From an uncultured Lachnospiraceae bacterium (lineage in GTDB: Bacteria; Bacillota; Clostridia; Lachnospirales; Lachnospiraceae): a stretch of DNA of 17,956 nucleotides. The notes under the pieces were generated by a model. That model did not search any database. It had not been told where the DNA came from and saw nothing but the letters and a program-made list of their open reading frames with translations. Positions 8,424-15,957 of the stretch are shown here, piece after piece. Position numbers and translations under genes: made by a program. Every line of letters starts with the position of its first letter. The stretch's first letter is position 1. The stretch lies in NCBI GenBank assembly GCA_900313265.1, contig OMRN01000011.1, positions 1 through 17,956 on the forward strand, read 5' to 3'.

Positions 8424-9932
8424 TTAAAAACTCTTCTTCTGTTTTAAAATCGGATGAACGGTAAATACTTCCTCAAACAGTTTCGCATGTTCATCAAACA
8501 GACCTTTTTCCAGCTCGATATTCTGATCCGTATCCACGCGGATAATCAGTTCGGCTTCCTCGAAATGAATTTTCACATTTGTGCATTTCTGCTTATGGGA
8601 CGAATCAAGCGCACAGGCAAGCCGAAGTATGGCGGTCAGTTTGGCGATGATAATAAAATCTTTCCGGTCGATGGTGGACGTTGCCGCCATCTCCTCGTAA
8701 TAACGGAATTTCTCATGATTGAAACGAACGATATTCGCAACCACTTCACGCTCGGCATGCGAAAGCCCGATGATTTCCGTATTCATAACGATATTGTAAG
8801 AACAGTCCCCGAGTTGTGTTAACGAAACATATCGTCCGCAGTCCTGAAGCAGCGCCGCAATCCCAAGATACATTCTCTCACGTTTTCCGAGGCCGTGAAG
8901 TTTCTTCGTAGCATCAAAAACGGCAAGCGCCATTTTCTCAAGTGCCTCACCGCGTTTCTTACTTCCCTGATAGCGGTTGGAAATATTCTTCGCGCAGGCA
9001 ACAATGTCCTGTTCAAAATCGTGCTCGGGACGGATCAGTTTGTTGTTTACCGCATAATCATATGCAATTCCGTCGCAGAGTGTCACACCGGGAATCCACA
9101 GATAATCGATATCCATGACTTCCATCGTGCATTTGACAAGCTGGGAAGAAGCAATAACCGGTGATCCCATCTCCTTGAAAAATCCACCCGATAAAAGACT
9201 GTTATAGGTATTCTTGGACAGATATCCTCTGGTTCCCAAATCCGACTCTTTCTGCTTGCTTAAATACGGAGAAACATAATCATCCACGACAATCAGGTTA
9301 ACGATTTTTCTGTCCTTTAAATAAAGCTTCTTAAATACGGCCAGTTCTTCCTGAATCATTTCTTCAAGCAGTGCTTCCGTATGGGAGGGTTTTGCTCCGA
9401 TCTTCCGAAGCTGCTCGTTTAAGCGGAATACACCGATCCGGATATTTTGCGTGGTAACAAGCGTATCCTTGTCAAATAAGGAAAGCTGAATACTTCCGCC
9501 GCCGATATCGAGAATGGCGGAACCCTTGGCGATAATGGTTTCGAATTCGTCACCGGCCGAAGCCACGGATTTATAATCAAGGAAACGCTGCTCGGAATTG
9601 CTCAGTACATCGATTTGCAGTCCCGTAAGATTTTTAATCTGGTCGAGAATGATAATGGTATTGTGAAGTTCACGGATGGCAGATGTACCGTATGCCTTGT
9701 AATCATCCACCTTGTAAGTATCCATAATCTGCTTGAATTCACGCAGAACATGGCATAATTCTTCCATCCGTTCATAGGAAAGGATGCCCTTCGAATAGGA
9801 TTCCGTTCCGAGATCGATCCGATGACGAATGTAGTCGATTTGCTTCCATTCTTTTCCCGATGCGATTTCGTAAATCTTCATGGACAGTTCGTAAGAACCG
9901 ACATCAATTGCCGCAAATAATTTCTTCTTCAC
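8424..9932 (-). CDS. ppx: Exopolyphosphatase of the Ppx/GppA family
   Basis: 502 residues, starting at GTG (9932-9930). The N-terminal half is an actin-fold Ppx/GppA phosphatase: AAIDVGSYELSMKIYEI (7-23), the acidic SEQRFLDY region (113-120) and LDIGGGSIQLSLFD (141-154). The C-terminal half (about 310-490) is an HD-like helical domain, but the usual HD pair is Q363-D364 (LLQDCGRYVS), so metal binding there may be lost. It probably removes terminal phosphate from polyphosphate; pppGpp hydrolysis is an alternative in this family. The stop of folBK is only 3 bases upstream, and the AGAGGA ribosome binding site lies in the last Glu codons of folBK, which suggests translational coupling. ppk1 follows 48 bp downstream. 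Confidence 0.93.
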   Translation of the reverse strand: MKKKLFAAIDVGSYELSMKIYEIASGKEWKQIDYIRHRIDLGTESYSKGILSYERMEELCHVLREFKQIMDTYKVDDYKAYGTSAIRELHNTIIILDQIKNLTGLQIDVLSNSEQRFLDYKSVASAGDEFETIIAKGSAILDIGGGSIQLSLFDKDTLVTTQNIRIGVFRLNEQLRKIGAKPSHTEALLEEMIQEELAVFKKLYLKDRKIVNLIVVDDYVSPYLSKQKESDLGTRGYLSKNTYNSLLSGGFFKEMGSPVIASSQLVKCTMEVMDIDYLWIPGVTLCDGIAYDYAVNNKLIRPEHDFEQDIVACAKNISNRYQGSKKRGEALEKMALAVFDATKKLHGLGKRERMYLGIAALLQDCGRYVSLTQLGDCSYNIVMNTEIIGLSHAEREVVANIVRFNHEKFRYYEEMAATSTIDRKDFIIIAKLTAILRLACALDSSHKQKCTNVKIHFEEAELIIRVDTDQNIELEKGLFDEHAKLFEEVFTVHPILKQKKSF

Positions 9933-9935
9933 TTT

Positions 9936-10784
9936 CTATTCCTCTTCCTTCAGAGTTTCAACATATGTTTCTTTCAGCCTTGAGAGCATTTCGAGCGTGG
10001 TAAGGCCCAGAATCGGGTGGCGCTTATACGGTGCGATTTCGCTAAGCGGTAAAAGCACGAAATCCCGGTTTGCCATATCCACATGCGGAATGCGAAGATG
10101 ATCCCTTTCCATAATCAGGTCATCATAATAAAGGATATCAAGATCCAGCGTTCTCGGTCCCCACTTGAGGTTCCGCTCCCGGCCCGCATTTTTCTCTTCT
10201 TCCTGCAGCCTTGTAAGCAGTTCTAACGGAGAATAAAGCGTATTCATGCAGAAAGCCGAATTAATGTAATTATCCTGGTCCACGCCGCCGTAGGGTCTCG
10301 ATTCGTACATTTTTGCCTTTCTGAGTACACGGCAGTTTTCATCGCTGTCCAAATTATCCATGGCATCCCGAATAAACTGCTCACTGTCTCCCATATTCGA
10401 TCCGGTCGCAATATATACCTTATGCCATCCGCGGTTTACACGAACGGAGACATTGGAAAAAGGCACCGGAATCGGAGCTTCCGGCTTCATAACCTCAAGT
10501 TCGATGCTTTGTATTAACGGAAATTTAATCAGAAGTTTTCTTGCCAGCTTATTGGCAACGGTTTCAATCAGATTAAACTGATGAACCCTCATGTATTCAT
10601 TGATATACAGACTGACCTTGGCATAGTCAATCGTGTCCTCGACGGAATCGGTCTCCGCTACGGATACCGTGTCATAGAAAATTCTGGCGTTAATGATAAA
10701 ATTCTGGCCTTTTTCCCTCTCTTCTTCATACACGCCATGCCATGCATAAACCTTCAGACCGGAAAGAATCATTTCATCCAACAT
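9936..10784 (-). CDS. folBK: Bifunctional dihydroneopterin aldolase / HPPK
   Basis: 282 residues joining two successive folate enzymes. FolB is about residues 1-118: GLKVYAWHGVYEEEREKGQ (9-27) with the catalytic Glu region, TIDYAKV (51-57), and MKPEAPI with K100. FolK (6-hydroxymethyl-dihydropterin pyrophosphokinase) is about 122-282: YIATGSNMGD (124-133), ESRPYGGVDQDNYIN (161-175), NLKWGPRTLDLDILYYDD (205-222, metal ligands D215 and D217) and NRDFVLLPL (239-247). The product converts dihydroneopterin to the pyrophosphorylated pterin used by FolP, whose gene is 42 bp upstream. A very strong ribosome binding site (AGGGGGGTGA) precedes the ATG. Both active sites look intact. Fused FolB-FolK is known in several bacteria. 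Confidence 0.95.
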   Translation of the reverse strand: MLDEMILSGLKVYAWHGVYEEEREKGQNFIINARIFYDTVSVAETDSVEDTIDYAKVSLYINEYMRVHQFNLIETVANKLARKLLIKFPLIQSIELEVMKPEAPIPVPFSNVSVRVNRGWHKVYIATGSNMGDSEQFIRDAMDNLDSDENCRVLRKAKMYESRPYGGVDQDNYINSAFCMNTLYSPLELLTRLQEEEKNAGRERNLKWGPRTLDLDILYYDDLIMERDHLRIPHVDMANRDFVLLPLSEIAPYKRHPILGLTTLEMLSRLKETYVETLKEEE

Positions 10785-10826
10785 AGAATCACCCCCCTGA
10801 TATCTTCTTGTTGTTTTACCCCGTTA

Positions 10827-11636
10827 TTAAACTTTGCCGAGTATTGCCTCCGTCATACGAATCGCGCGATAATTTTCCTTCACATCATGCACACGAACAA
10901 AAGCGCAGCCTTTCATCGTGCCGATTACCGTTGTGGCAATGGTTCCTTCCACACGCTCAAAAATCGGCAAATCAAGTGTAAGTCCGATTACCGACTTTCT
11001 CGATGTGCCGAGAAGCACCGGAAACCCTAAGTCCCGTACCTGCTCGAGATTACGTATTACTTCGAGATTCTGTTCGTATGTTTTCGCAAATCCGACGCCC
11101 GGATCAACGATAATTTTGTCATTCGGCACTCCCGCTTTTTTTATGTCTTCCACATACTGTTTTAAATCGGCTAAAACCTCCGGAAGAAAATCCGTATAAT
11201 TCATATTTCTGCGGTTATGCATTACCACACAGGGAAGATTATGTTTTGCCGCAAGATATGCCAGATCCCGGTCTGCCTGAAATCCCCATACATCGTTAAT
11301 CATATCGCATCCGGCTTCAATGGCAGCCGTTGCTACAAGTGACTTGGATGTATCCACCGACACGGGTATGTCAAATCGTTTCCTGATTCCTTCGATAACG
11401 GGTGCCACTCTTTCGATTTCTTCCTCTGCGGAAACCGGAAGATATCCGGGTTTCGTGGACTCTCCGCCCACATCGATAATCGAAGCCCCCTCCGAAATCA
11501 TCTGCTCACACCGGGCAAATGCTTTATCCGGCGTATTAAAACTTCCCCCATCCGAAAAGGAATCCGGAGTAATATTCAGGATTCCCATAATATATGTGTG
11601 ATTATTTACATCAAATTCGCAGTTTCCGATTTTCAT
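10827..11636 (-). CDS. folP: Dihydropteroate synthase
   Basis: 269 residues. It condenses the pterin pyrophosphate with p-aminobenzoate and is the sulfonamide target. Motifs: GILNITPDSFSDGG (18-31), IDVGGESTKPG (54-64), SVDTSKS (93-99), INDVWG (113-118), VMHNR (138-142), VDPGVGFAKT (177-186), LLGTSRKSVIG (208-218) and VRVHDV (247-252). All are close to consensus, with no insertion of the kind seen in sulfonamide-resistant variants near GESTKPG. Length is normal. The ribosome binding site is weak (GAAGAA). The 88-bp gap after folE is A-rich on the coding strand, with no terminator and no gene that I can see. Confidence 0.97.
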   Translation of the reverse strand: MKIGNCEFDVNNHTYIMGILNITPDSFSDGGSFNTPDKAFARCEQMISEGASIIDVGGESTKPGYLPVSAEEEIERVAPVIEGIRKRFDIPVSVDTSKSLVATAAIEAGCDMINDVWGFQADRDLAYLAAKHNLPCVVMHNRRNMNYTDFLPEVLADLKQYVEDIKKAGVPNDKIIVDPGVGFAKTYEQNLEVIRNLEQVRDLGFPVLLGTSRKSVIGLTLDLPIFERVEGTIATTVIGTMKGCAFVRVHDVKENYRAIRMTEAILGKV

Positions 11637-11724
11637 GTATTCTTCATTTCTCTCTTGTTTTTTATTATTCTGCTTTGTTTTACCGTTTTGTTTTTCTGTT
11701 TTCCGGTTTTATTTCCGTTTTTGA

Positions 11725-12321
11725 TTATTCGGCACACTCCGAATCTGCTGACGTATTTCCGTCCCCGTTATTCAAAAGCCGGAAAAACATTGTCTGCAGT
11801 CTGTCATCGTCCTTAAAGACGCCTCTTGTCACTACCGTTGTCGTTTTGCTTCCCGGTTTCTTCACGCCTCTGGCCGTCATGCATAAATGTTCCGCTTCAA
11901 CTACGATCATTACCCCCTGCGGTTTTAAATACTCCATAATCGCATCGGCAATCTGGGCTGTCATTTTTTCCTGAATCTGCAACCGTCTGGCATAGGTCTC
12001 CACACATCTTGCCAGTTTGGAAAGTCCGACCACTTTACCGTTTGGAATATAGGCAATATGAGCCTTCCCGAAAAACGGCATCATGTGATGCTCGCACATG
12101 GAATAAAACTGAATGTCTTTTTCCAAAACCATCTCGTTATTGTTTGTCGTAAAAGTTCGGGACAAATGAATGGACGCATCATCGTCATATCCTGCCATCA
12201 GTTCCGTATACATTCTGGCAATCCGGTCCGGTGTATCGATAAGACCCTCTCTTCCGGTATCTTCCCCGATACCTTCCAAGAGCATTTTTATCGCTTCTTT
12301 GACTTTTTCTTCGTTTACCAT
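11725..12321 (-). CDS. folE: GTP cyclohydrolase I
   Basis: 198 residues. It opens GTP to dihydroneopterin triphosphate, the first step of folate synthesis, and normally forms a homodecamer. Hallmarks: [10 protein letters not shown] (29-38), the zinc-binding SMCEHH (74-79; C76 and H79), [20 protein letters not shown] (99-118) and EAEHLCM (142-148; C147 the other zinc ligand). Then [10 protein letters not shown] (151-160), VTRGVF (164-169). The C-terminal tail after about residue 180 is polar and not conserved in appearance. AAGGAAA sits 7 bases before the ATG, directly after a hairpin in the leader. It lies between folC (99 bp upstream) and folP. Confidence 0.97.
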   Translation of the reverse strand: MVNEEKVKEAIKMLLEGIGEDTGREGLIDTPDRIARMYTELMAGYDDDASIHLSRTFTTNNNEMVLEKDIQFYSMCEHHMMPFFGKAHIAYIPNGKVVGLSKLARCVETYARRLQIQEKMTAQIADAIMEYLKPQGVMIVVEAEHLCMTARGVKKPGSKTTTVVTRGVFKDDDRLQTMFFRLLNNGDGNTSADSECAE

Positions 12322-12336
12322 TCTTTATTTCCTTTC

Positions 12337-12367
12337 GGTTATTCAAAGCTTTACGCAAAGAATAACC
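12337..12367 (-). other. Hairpin in the folE leader next to the ribosome binding site
   Basis: Inverted repeat GGTTATTC / GAATAACC (8 bp, 15-base loop) ends 1-2 bases before the folE AAGGAAA site. No T-tract follows on the minus strand, so it is unlikely to be a terminator. It could affect mRNA stability or access to the ribosome binding site; no known riboswitch is recognised. Confidence 0.45.
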
Positions 12368-12420
12368 CTTCCGTTAATCTGTTTTTCTTTTCGTTTCCCT
12401 GCGAATATATTTCAGCCGGA

Positions 12421-13752
12421 TTATCGGATTTTACATATTTTCACGTATGCTTCCCTTAAAACTCCCATGTAGGAAAGAGAGCCGAATGCCAGAATCACGC
12501 CTTCTTTCTTCCCTACCAGACAGGCTTCTTCCAGCGCCTCCTCCACAGAATCCGCTGCGGAAACGTTTGGGTTGTATTCCCTTATTATTTGTGCAAGATC
12601 AAAGGCCTGCATCGTCCTTTTATTATTCGGAGTCGTTATCGTAATAATGTAATCCGCCTTCGCCGCACTTAGGGCTACAATTTCCTCAACTGCCTTATCT
12701 TTTAATACTCCCATTATATAAATAATCGGCTGATTTGTAAAATAATTGTCCATTGTTTCCATCAGTTTTGAAACCGCATCCGGATTGTGTGCCCCATCGG
12801 CAATGACAAGCGGATTTCTGCCCAGAATTTCGAATCTTCCGGGCCATGCGGTATGAAGAAGCCCCTGACGGATTTTTTCCTCTTTCAGTTTTACACCAAA
12901 AGATTGCAAAACATCCAGCGCTTCTAATGCGACTGCTGCATTTTCCGGCTGATAAGCACCAAGCATGGATATTTCCGCATTTTTATAATTCTTATAGGAG
13001 AACTTCTGCGTGAGTTTTCGAGGAAGCGAATTTCCGGTACCCGTTTTTCCCGCGGTTTTCACAATGATGTCTTCTCTTTTCACAAAAAAAGAATGAACAT
13101 TTTTCATAGCATTGCATCTTTCCCGGATTACATCCCGGACGGATTCTTTCTGCGGTGCTACAACTACTTTCGTATTGTCTTTAATGATTCCCGCCTTGGT
13201 TGCGGCTATTTCTTCGAGCGTGTTTCCAATCATTCCCACATGATCCAGACTGACAGAACAGATTACGCAAAGTTCCGGTGACGGAATCACATTGGTCGCA
13301 TCCTCTGCTCCTCCCATGCCGACTTCCACAATGTTAAAATCGCATTTTTTATCCCGGAGATACAGAAAAGCCATCGCCGTTTCGATTTCGAAAGAGGTCG
13401 GGTGTGCAAATCCGTCTTCCTTCATCTGACGGGCGGTTTCAAAAAGCATCGTTAAGTATTCCGCCACTTTGCTTTTTGGAATAAAGGAGCCGTTTACCTG
13501 GATTTTTTCGCGGTAATCCACAACGGACGGGGAAATATACCGGCCGACACGGTATCCGTTCTCCGTAAGCGCTCCTGCCAGAAAAGAAGATACGCTTCCT
13601 TTGCCGTTCGTTCCGGCAACATGGATGATTCGTAAATCCTTCTCCGGATTTCCGATTCTCTTTAGCAGTTCCCGTATGGTATCAAGTCCGAGAACAGAGC
13701 CGATCGGATTCACTTTTTGATCCAGATACTCCAATGCTTCTTCGTATTTCAT
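12421..13752 (-). CDS. folC: Bifunctional folylpolyglutamate synthase / dihydrofolate synthase
   Basis: 443 residues from the chosen start, a Mur-ligase-type enzyme that adds glutamate to dihydropteroate and to folates. Visible: P-loop HVAGTNGKGSV (44-54), ISPSVVDYREKIQVNG (73-88), EVGMGGAEDATN (143-154, where GGRLDATN is more usual), SLDHVGMIGNT (168-178) with ATKAGIIK (184-191), then QPENAAVALEAL, WPGRFEIL and ADGAHNP in the C-terminal domain. The frame is open to an ATG at 13797, but that ATG lies inside a repeated element; ATG at 13752 has AAAGGAAG upstream and gives the usual N-terminus. It is the first gene of the folate group, after a terminator and a 73-bp repeat. Confidence 0.94.
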   Translation of the reverse strand: MKYEEALEYLDQKVNPIGSVLGLDTIRELLKRIGNPEKDLRIIHVAGTNGKGSVSSFLAGALTENGYRVGRYISPSVVDYREKIQVNGSFIPKSKVAEYLTMLFETARQMKEDGFAHPTSFEIETAMAFLYLRDKKCDFNIVEVGMGGAEDATNVIPSPELCVICSVSLDHVGMIGNTLEEIAATKAGIIKDNTKVVVAPQKESVRDVIRERCNAMKNVHSFFVKREDIIVKTAGKTGTGNSLPRKLTQKFSYKNYKNAEISMLGAYQPENAAVALEALDVLQSFGVKLKEEKIRQGLLHTAWPGRFEILGRNPLVIADGAHNPDAVSKLMETMDNYFTNQPIIYIMGVLKDKAVEEIVALSAAKADYIITITTPNNKRTMQAFDLAQIIREYNPNVSAADSVEEALEEACLVGKKEGVILAFGSLSYMGVLREAYVKICKIR

Positions 13753-13759
13753 GTTTTTA

Positions 13760-13767
13760 CTTCCTTT
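13760..13767 (-). promoter_or_regulatory. Ribosome binding site deciding the folC start
   Basis: AAAGGAAG lies 7 bases before ATG at 13752. No comparable site precedes the in-frame ATG at 13797, which falls in repeat copy A. Confidence 0.75.
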
Positions 13768-13787
13768 ATCGTTTTTTGACAGGTCCT

Positions 13788-13860
13788 GTTTCTGCAAGCA
13801 GAACAGCCGGCTCCCGACAGGCCCTGTTGCCGCTTCGCGGCAGTCGCTTGCCGGTCTTGT
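13788..13860 (-). repeat. 73-bp repeated element, copy A, in the folC leader
   Basis: Matches 16871-16943 at 68 of 73 positions with no gap. Internal symmetry: TTCTGC/GCAGAA, ACAGG/CCTGT, and GCCGC-TTC-GCGGC. As minus-strand RNA it can form UGCCGC-GAA-GCGGCA and UUCUG-CUUG-CAGAA hairpins, with CCGGC near one end pairing GCCGG. It lies 8-10 bases past the terminator of the PH-domain gene and before the folC ribosome binding site. On the folC side a second GACAGGTCCTGTT (13778-13790) repeats an internal palindrome. It may be a small mobile element or a structured leader; no transposase is nearby. Confidence 0.85.
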
Positions 13861-13867
13861 GCTACAT

Positions 13868-13900
13868 AAAACGCCTCCGACGTGATTACGCAGGAGGCGT
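13868..13900. terminator. Terminator of the pyrBI-PH unit, possibly bidirectional
   Basis: Stem ACGCCTCC (13871-13878) / GGAGGCGT (13893-13900), with an inner CGT/ACG, is followed on the minus strand by TTTT then A. On the plus strand the hairpin is followed by ATTTTT. It lies about 85 bp after the PH-domain gene. The 232-bp gap 13753-13984 otherwise contains only repeat copy A and the folC ribosome binding site. Confidence 0.75.
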
Positions 13901-13984
13901 ATTTTTCATCATCCGCAAAGTCTTTTTCATCTCAGGCTATTCCGTCAAAAACAGTATGACTTCACGATTCTGTAAACATCTGCT

Positions 13985-14419
13985 CTATACATCCATATCG
14001 TCATCTGCCATTTCCCCGGCGCCGATATTTAATGTATTCAGTGTTCTTCTTCTGAGTCTCGCCACTTCGGAATTCTTCAGGATATAATTCTTTACTTCCT
14101 TCGAATGCTTGATATTTTTCAGGACCAGTTCCCGGTCCGTCGTATCACCGGTGTAGCATACAACATCCCCGAGACCGGACCAGCGCTGCATAACCGTACT
14201 TTTCAGTCTAACGTCCTGGATTTTATACATATAGCAGTCATTTTCCTGTTTGGAAAAAACGCCGGTGTTTACGGTCAGAACATCCTTGTTGATGGAATAG
14301 GTGGTAAATGTCCACGGAAGGCCGAACAGAACCCAGCGCTTCTTTTCGACGATTTCCCCCTCTTCCTCGTCTACCAAAGATTCCATGATTTTTTCTCTTT
14401 CGTCCAATGCATCCGCCAT
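13985..14419 (-). CDS. Bacterial PH-domain protein of unknown function
   Basis: 144 residues, soluble, with no signal or membrane segment. Residues about 28-116 resemble the bacterial PH domain (bPH_2/DUF304, YdbS-like): a hydrophobic start RWVLFGLPWTFTTYSI, then TVNTGVFSKQENDCYMYKIQDV, a pattern in which a lipid- or protein-binding beta barrel is followed by a helix. Flanks are acidic (N-terminal DEEEGEIVE, C-terminal ADDDMDV). Membrane-spanning helices found in many DUF304 proteins are absent. It follows pyrI by 33 bp and ends before a terminator, so it is co-transcribed with aspartate transcarbamoylase. No role in pyrimidine synthesis is known to me. ATG 14419 is preferred over GTG 14440, which lies in the ribosome binding region. 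Confidence 0.8.
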   Translation of the reverse strand: MADALDEREKIMESLVDEEEGEIVEKKRWVLFGLPWTFTTYSINKDVLTVNTGVFSKQENDCYMYKIQDVRLKSTVMQRWSGLGDVVCYTGDTTDRELVLKNIKHSKEVKNYILKNSEVARLRRRTLNTLNIGAGEMADDDMDV

Positions 14420-14427
14420 ATGAATCT

Positions 14428-14433
14428 CCTCCT
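14428..14433 (-). promoter_or_regulatory. Ribosome binding site deciding the PH-domain gene start
   Basis: AGGAGG sits 8 bases before ATG 14419. The alternative GTG start at 14440 would place this site inside the coding region and has no good site of its own. Confidence 0.8.
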
Positions 14434-14452
14434 GCACCAATTATTTTCCGTT

Positions 14453-14899
14453 CTACTGTACAACCGTTTTGACTCTCTGTGAGTACTTCTCTTCGCAGTA
14501 TTTGCAGCGGTATATTTCCTTCTTTTCGTCCGATAATACAAAAATGTGCGGCAGCCCCTGCTCGATGGATGTAATGCATCTCGGGTTCTTGCATTTGAAG
14601 ACTCCGCGAATTTCCTTCGGAAGAACCAGTTCCTTCTTCTCCACGATTTCTCCGTCTTTTACCACATTGACGGTAATATTGTGGTCCACAACGGCCAGAA
14701 TATCCATATTCAGATCATCAATATCGCATTCCACCTTCAGAATGTCTTTCTTGCCCATTTTTCCGCTCTTGGCGTTCATAATCATGGCAACCGTACAGTC
14801 CTTCTTGTCAAGGCCCAGGTTATAATATAAGGTCAGGCTCTTTCCCGCCTCAATATGATCGAGTACGAAACCTTCTTCTATCTTTCCTACGTTTAACAT
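14453..14899 (-). CDS. pyrI: Aspartate carbamoyltransferase regulatory chain
   Basis: 148 residues, close to the family length. The N-terminal nucleotide-binding domain (MLNVGKIEEGFVLDHI, 1-16; YYNLGL, 25-30) is followed by a zinc domain with C103, C108, C132 and C135 (KCKNPRC and YRCKYC), which binds the catalytic trimer. PyrI passes the allosteric effect of ATP, CTP and UTP to PyrB. GGAGGATG lies just before the ATG. The gene is 37 bp after pyrB. All four zinc cysteines are present, so a regulated PyrBI holoenzyme is likely. Confidence 0.97.
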   Translation of the reverse strand: MLNVGKIEEGFVLDHIEAGKSLTLYYNLGLDKKDCTVAMIMNAKSGKMGKKDILKVECDIDDLNMDILAVVDHNITVNVVKDGEIVEKKELVLPKEIRGVFKCKNPRCITSIEQGLPHIFVLSDEKKEIYRCKYCEEKYSQRVKTVVQ

Positions 14900-14936
14900 A
14901 TCATCCTCCGTATATTTCCCCTAAAACATTTGCCGC

Positions 14937-15854
14937 TTAGGCTACTTCAATATTTAAGAGTGTCAGAATCAGTGCCATACGAACATATACACCATACTGT
15001 GCCTGCTTAAAATAGGCAGCCCTCGGATCTTCGTCCACCTCAACCGATATTTCGTTTACTCTCGGAAGCGGATGAAGAACCAGCATGTCATCTTTGGCCT
15101 TTTCCATTTTCTCCGTAGTCAGAATATAGAAATCCTTTAACCGGACATAATCTTCCTCGTTAAAGAAACGCTCTCTCTGAACTCTGGTCATATATAACAA
15201 ATCCAGTTTCGGCATCACGTCTTCCAGACTGATGACCTCTTCGTATGAAATGTTGTTTTCTCTCAATTTTTCCGTAATGTAACTCGGCATTTTCAACTCT
15301 TCGGGAGAGATGAATACGAAGTGAACACCTTCATACCGAATCAGTGCATTAATCAGGGAATGCACGGTACGCCCGAATTTCAGATCTCCGCAAAGACCGA
15401 TGGTAAAATTCCCGAGGCGCCCTTTCATGGAGCGGATGGTTAACAAATCCGTCAGCGTCTGCGTCGGATGCTGATGGCCGCCGTCACCGGCATTGATTAC
15501 CGGAATTCGCGATTTGGAAGCCGCAACCATCGGCGCACCTTCCTTCGGATGACGCATCGCGCAGATATCCGCATAGCAGGAAATCACGCGGATGGTATCG
15601 GATACGCTCTCACCCTTTGCTGCCGAGGAAGAATTCGCATCGGAAAAACCTAAAACACTTCCTCCTAAGTTCAGCATTGCCGCTTCAAACGAAAGCCTCG
15701 TTCTTGTGCTCGGCTCATAGAAGCATGTCGCCAGTTTCAAACCTTCACAGGCATGGGCATACTTCTTCGGATTCTTCTCAATGTCATTCGCCAGATCAAA
15801 AAGTCTGTCCAGTTCTTCCACCGAGAAATCCAGGGGACTCATTAAATGTCGCAT
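14937..15854 (-). CDS. pyrB: Aspartate carbamoyltransferase catalytic chain
   Basis: 305 residues, full length. It makes carbamoyl-aspartate, the committed step of pyrimidine synthesis. Active-site features: [13 protein letters not shown] (48-60, carbamoyl phosphate binding), SSAAKGES (76-83, the lysine loop), MRHPKEG (100-106), [11 protein letters not shown] (127-137) and LHPLPRV near the C-terminus. AGGAGA lies 7 bases before the ATG, and a strong promoter lies about 30 bp further upstream. It heads the pyrB-pyrI-PH unit. The leader is only about 23 bases by the promoter position, too short for a PyrR-type attenuator, so control must be by other means. Confidence 0.98.
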   Translation of the reverse strand: MRHLMSPLDFSVEELDRLFDLANDIEKNPKKYAHACEGLKLATCFYEPSTRTRLSFEAAMLNLGGSVLGFSDANSSSAAKGESVSDTIRVISCYADICAMRHPKEGAPMVAASKSRIPVINAGDGGHQHPTQTLTDLLTIRSMKGRLGNFTIGLCGDLKFGRTVHSLINALIRYEGVHFVFISPEELKMPSYITEKLRENNISYEEVISLEDVMPKLDLLYMTRVQRERFFNEEDYVRLKDFYILTTEKMEKAKDDMLVLHPLPRVNEISVEVDEDPRAAYFKQAQYGVYVRMALILTLLNIEVA

Positions 15855-15883
15855 CGTTTATCTCCTTTCACACTGTCCATAGA

Positions 15884-15912
15884 ATTATACGCTATTTTTG
15901 CATGATTGGCAA
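15884..15912 (-). promoter_or_regulatory. Sigma-A promoter of pyrB
   Basis: On the minus strand TTGCCA (15907-15912), a 17-bp spacer and TATAAT (15884-15889): 11 of 12 consensus bases at ideal spacing. Transcription should start near 15877, giving a leader of roughly 20-25 bases before pyrB. Confidence 0.85.
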
Positions 15913-15915
15913 TCA

Positions 15916-15937
15916 GACAGGGTGAAACATCCCTGCC
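15916..15937. other. Inverted repeat just upstream of the pyrB promoter
   Basis: GACAGGG (15916-15922) and CCCTGCC (15931-15937) with an 8-base spacer form a 7-bp stem with one G-U pair. It ends 3 bases before the -35. There is no T-tract, so it would be a weak end for the patatin transcript; a protein-binding site for pyrB control is the alternative. Confidence 0.4.
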
Positions 15938-15957
15938 CGTTTTCCCGGACTTTATAC

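Noticed and set aside
8454..9164. Plus-strand open frames inside ppx
   Set aside because: They are antisense shadows of a well-supported conserved gene, without recognisable domains.
10827..11636. Sulfonamide-resistant FolP
   Set aside because: The GESTKPG loop and neighbouring motifs look like consensus, with no insertion; sequence alone gives no sign of resistance.
12322..12420. Tetrahydrofolate riboswitch upstream of folE
   Set aside because: Only a simple hairpin is present; the gap is too short and lacks the conserved core as I know it.
13753..13797. Longer folC starting at 13797
   Set aside because: The extra 15 residues come from repeat copy A and adjoining leader, with no ribosome binding site; ATG 13752 is better supported.
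15855..15957. PyrR-type attenuator or other leader control before pyrB
   Set aside because: The promoter lies so close that the leader is about 23 bases, and no antiterminator or terminator pair is present.
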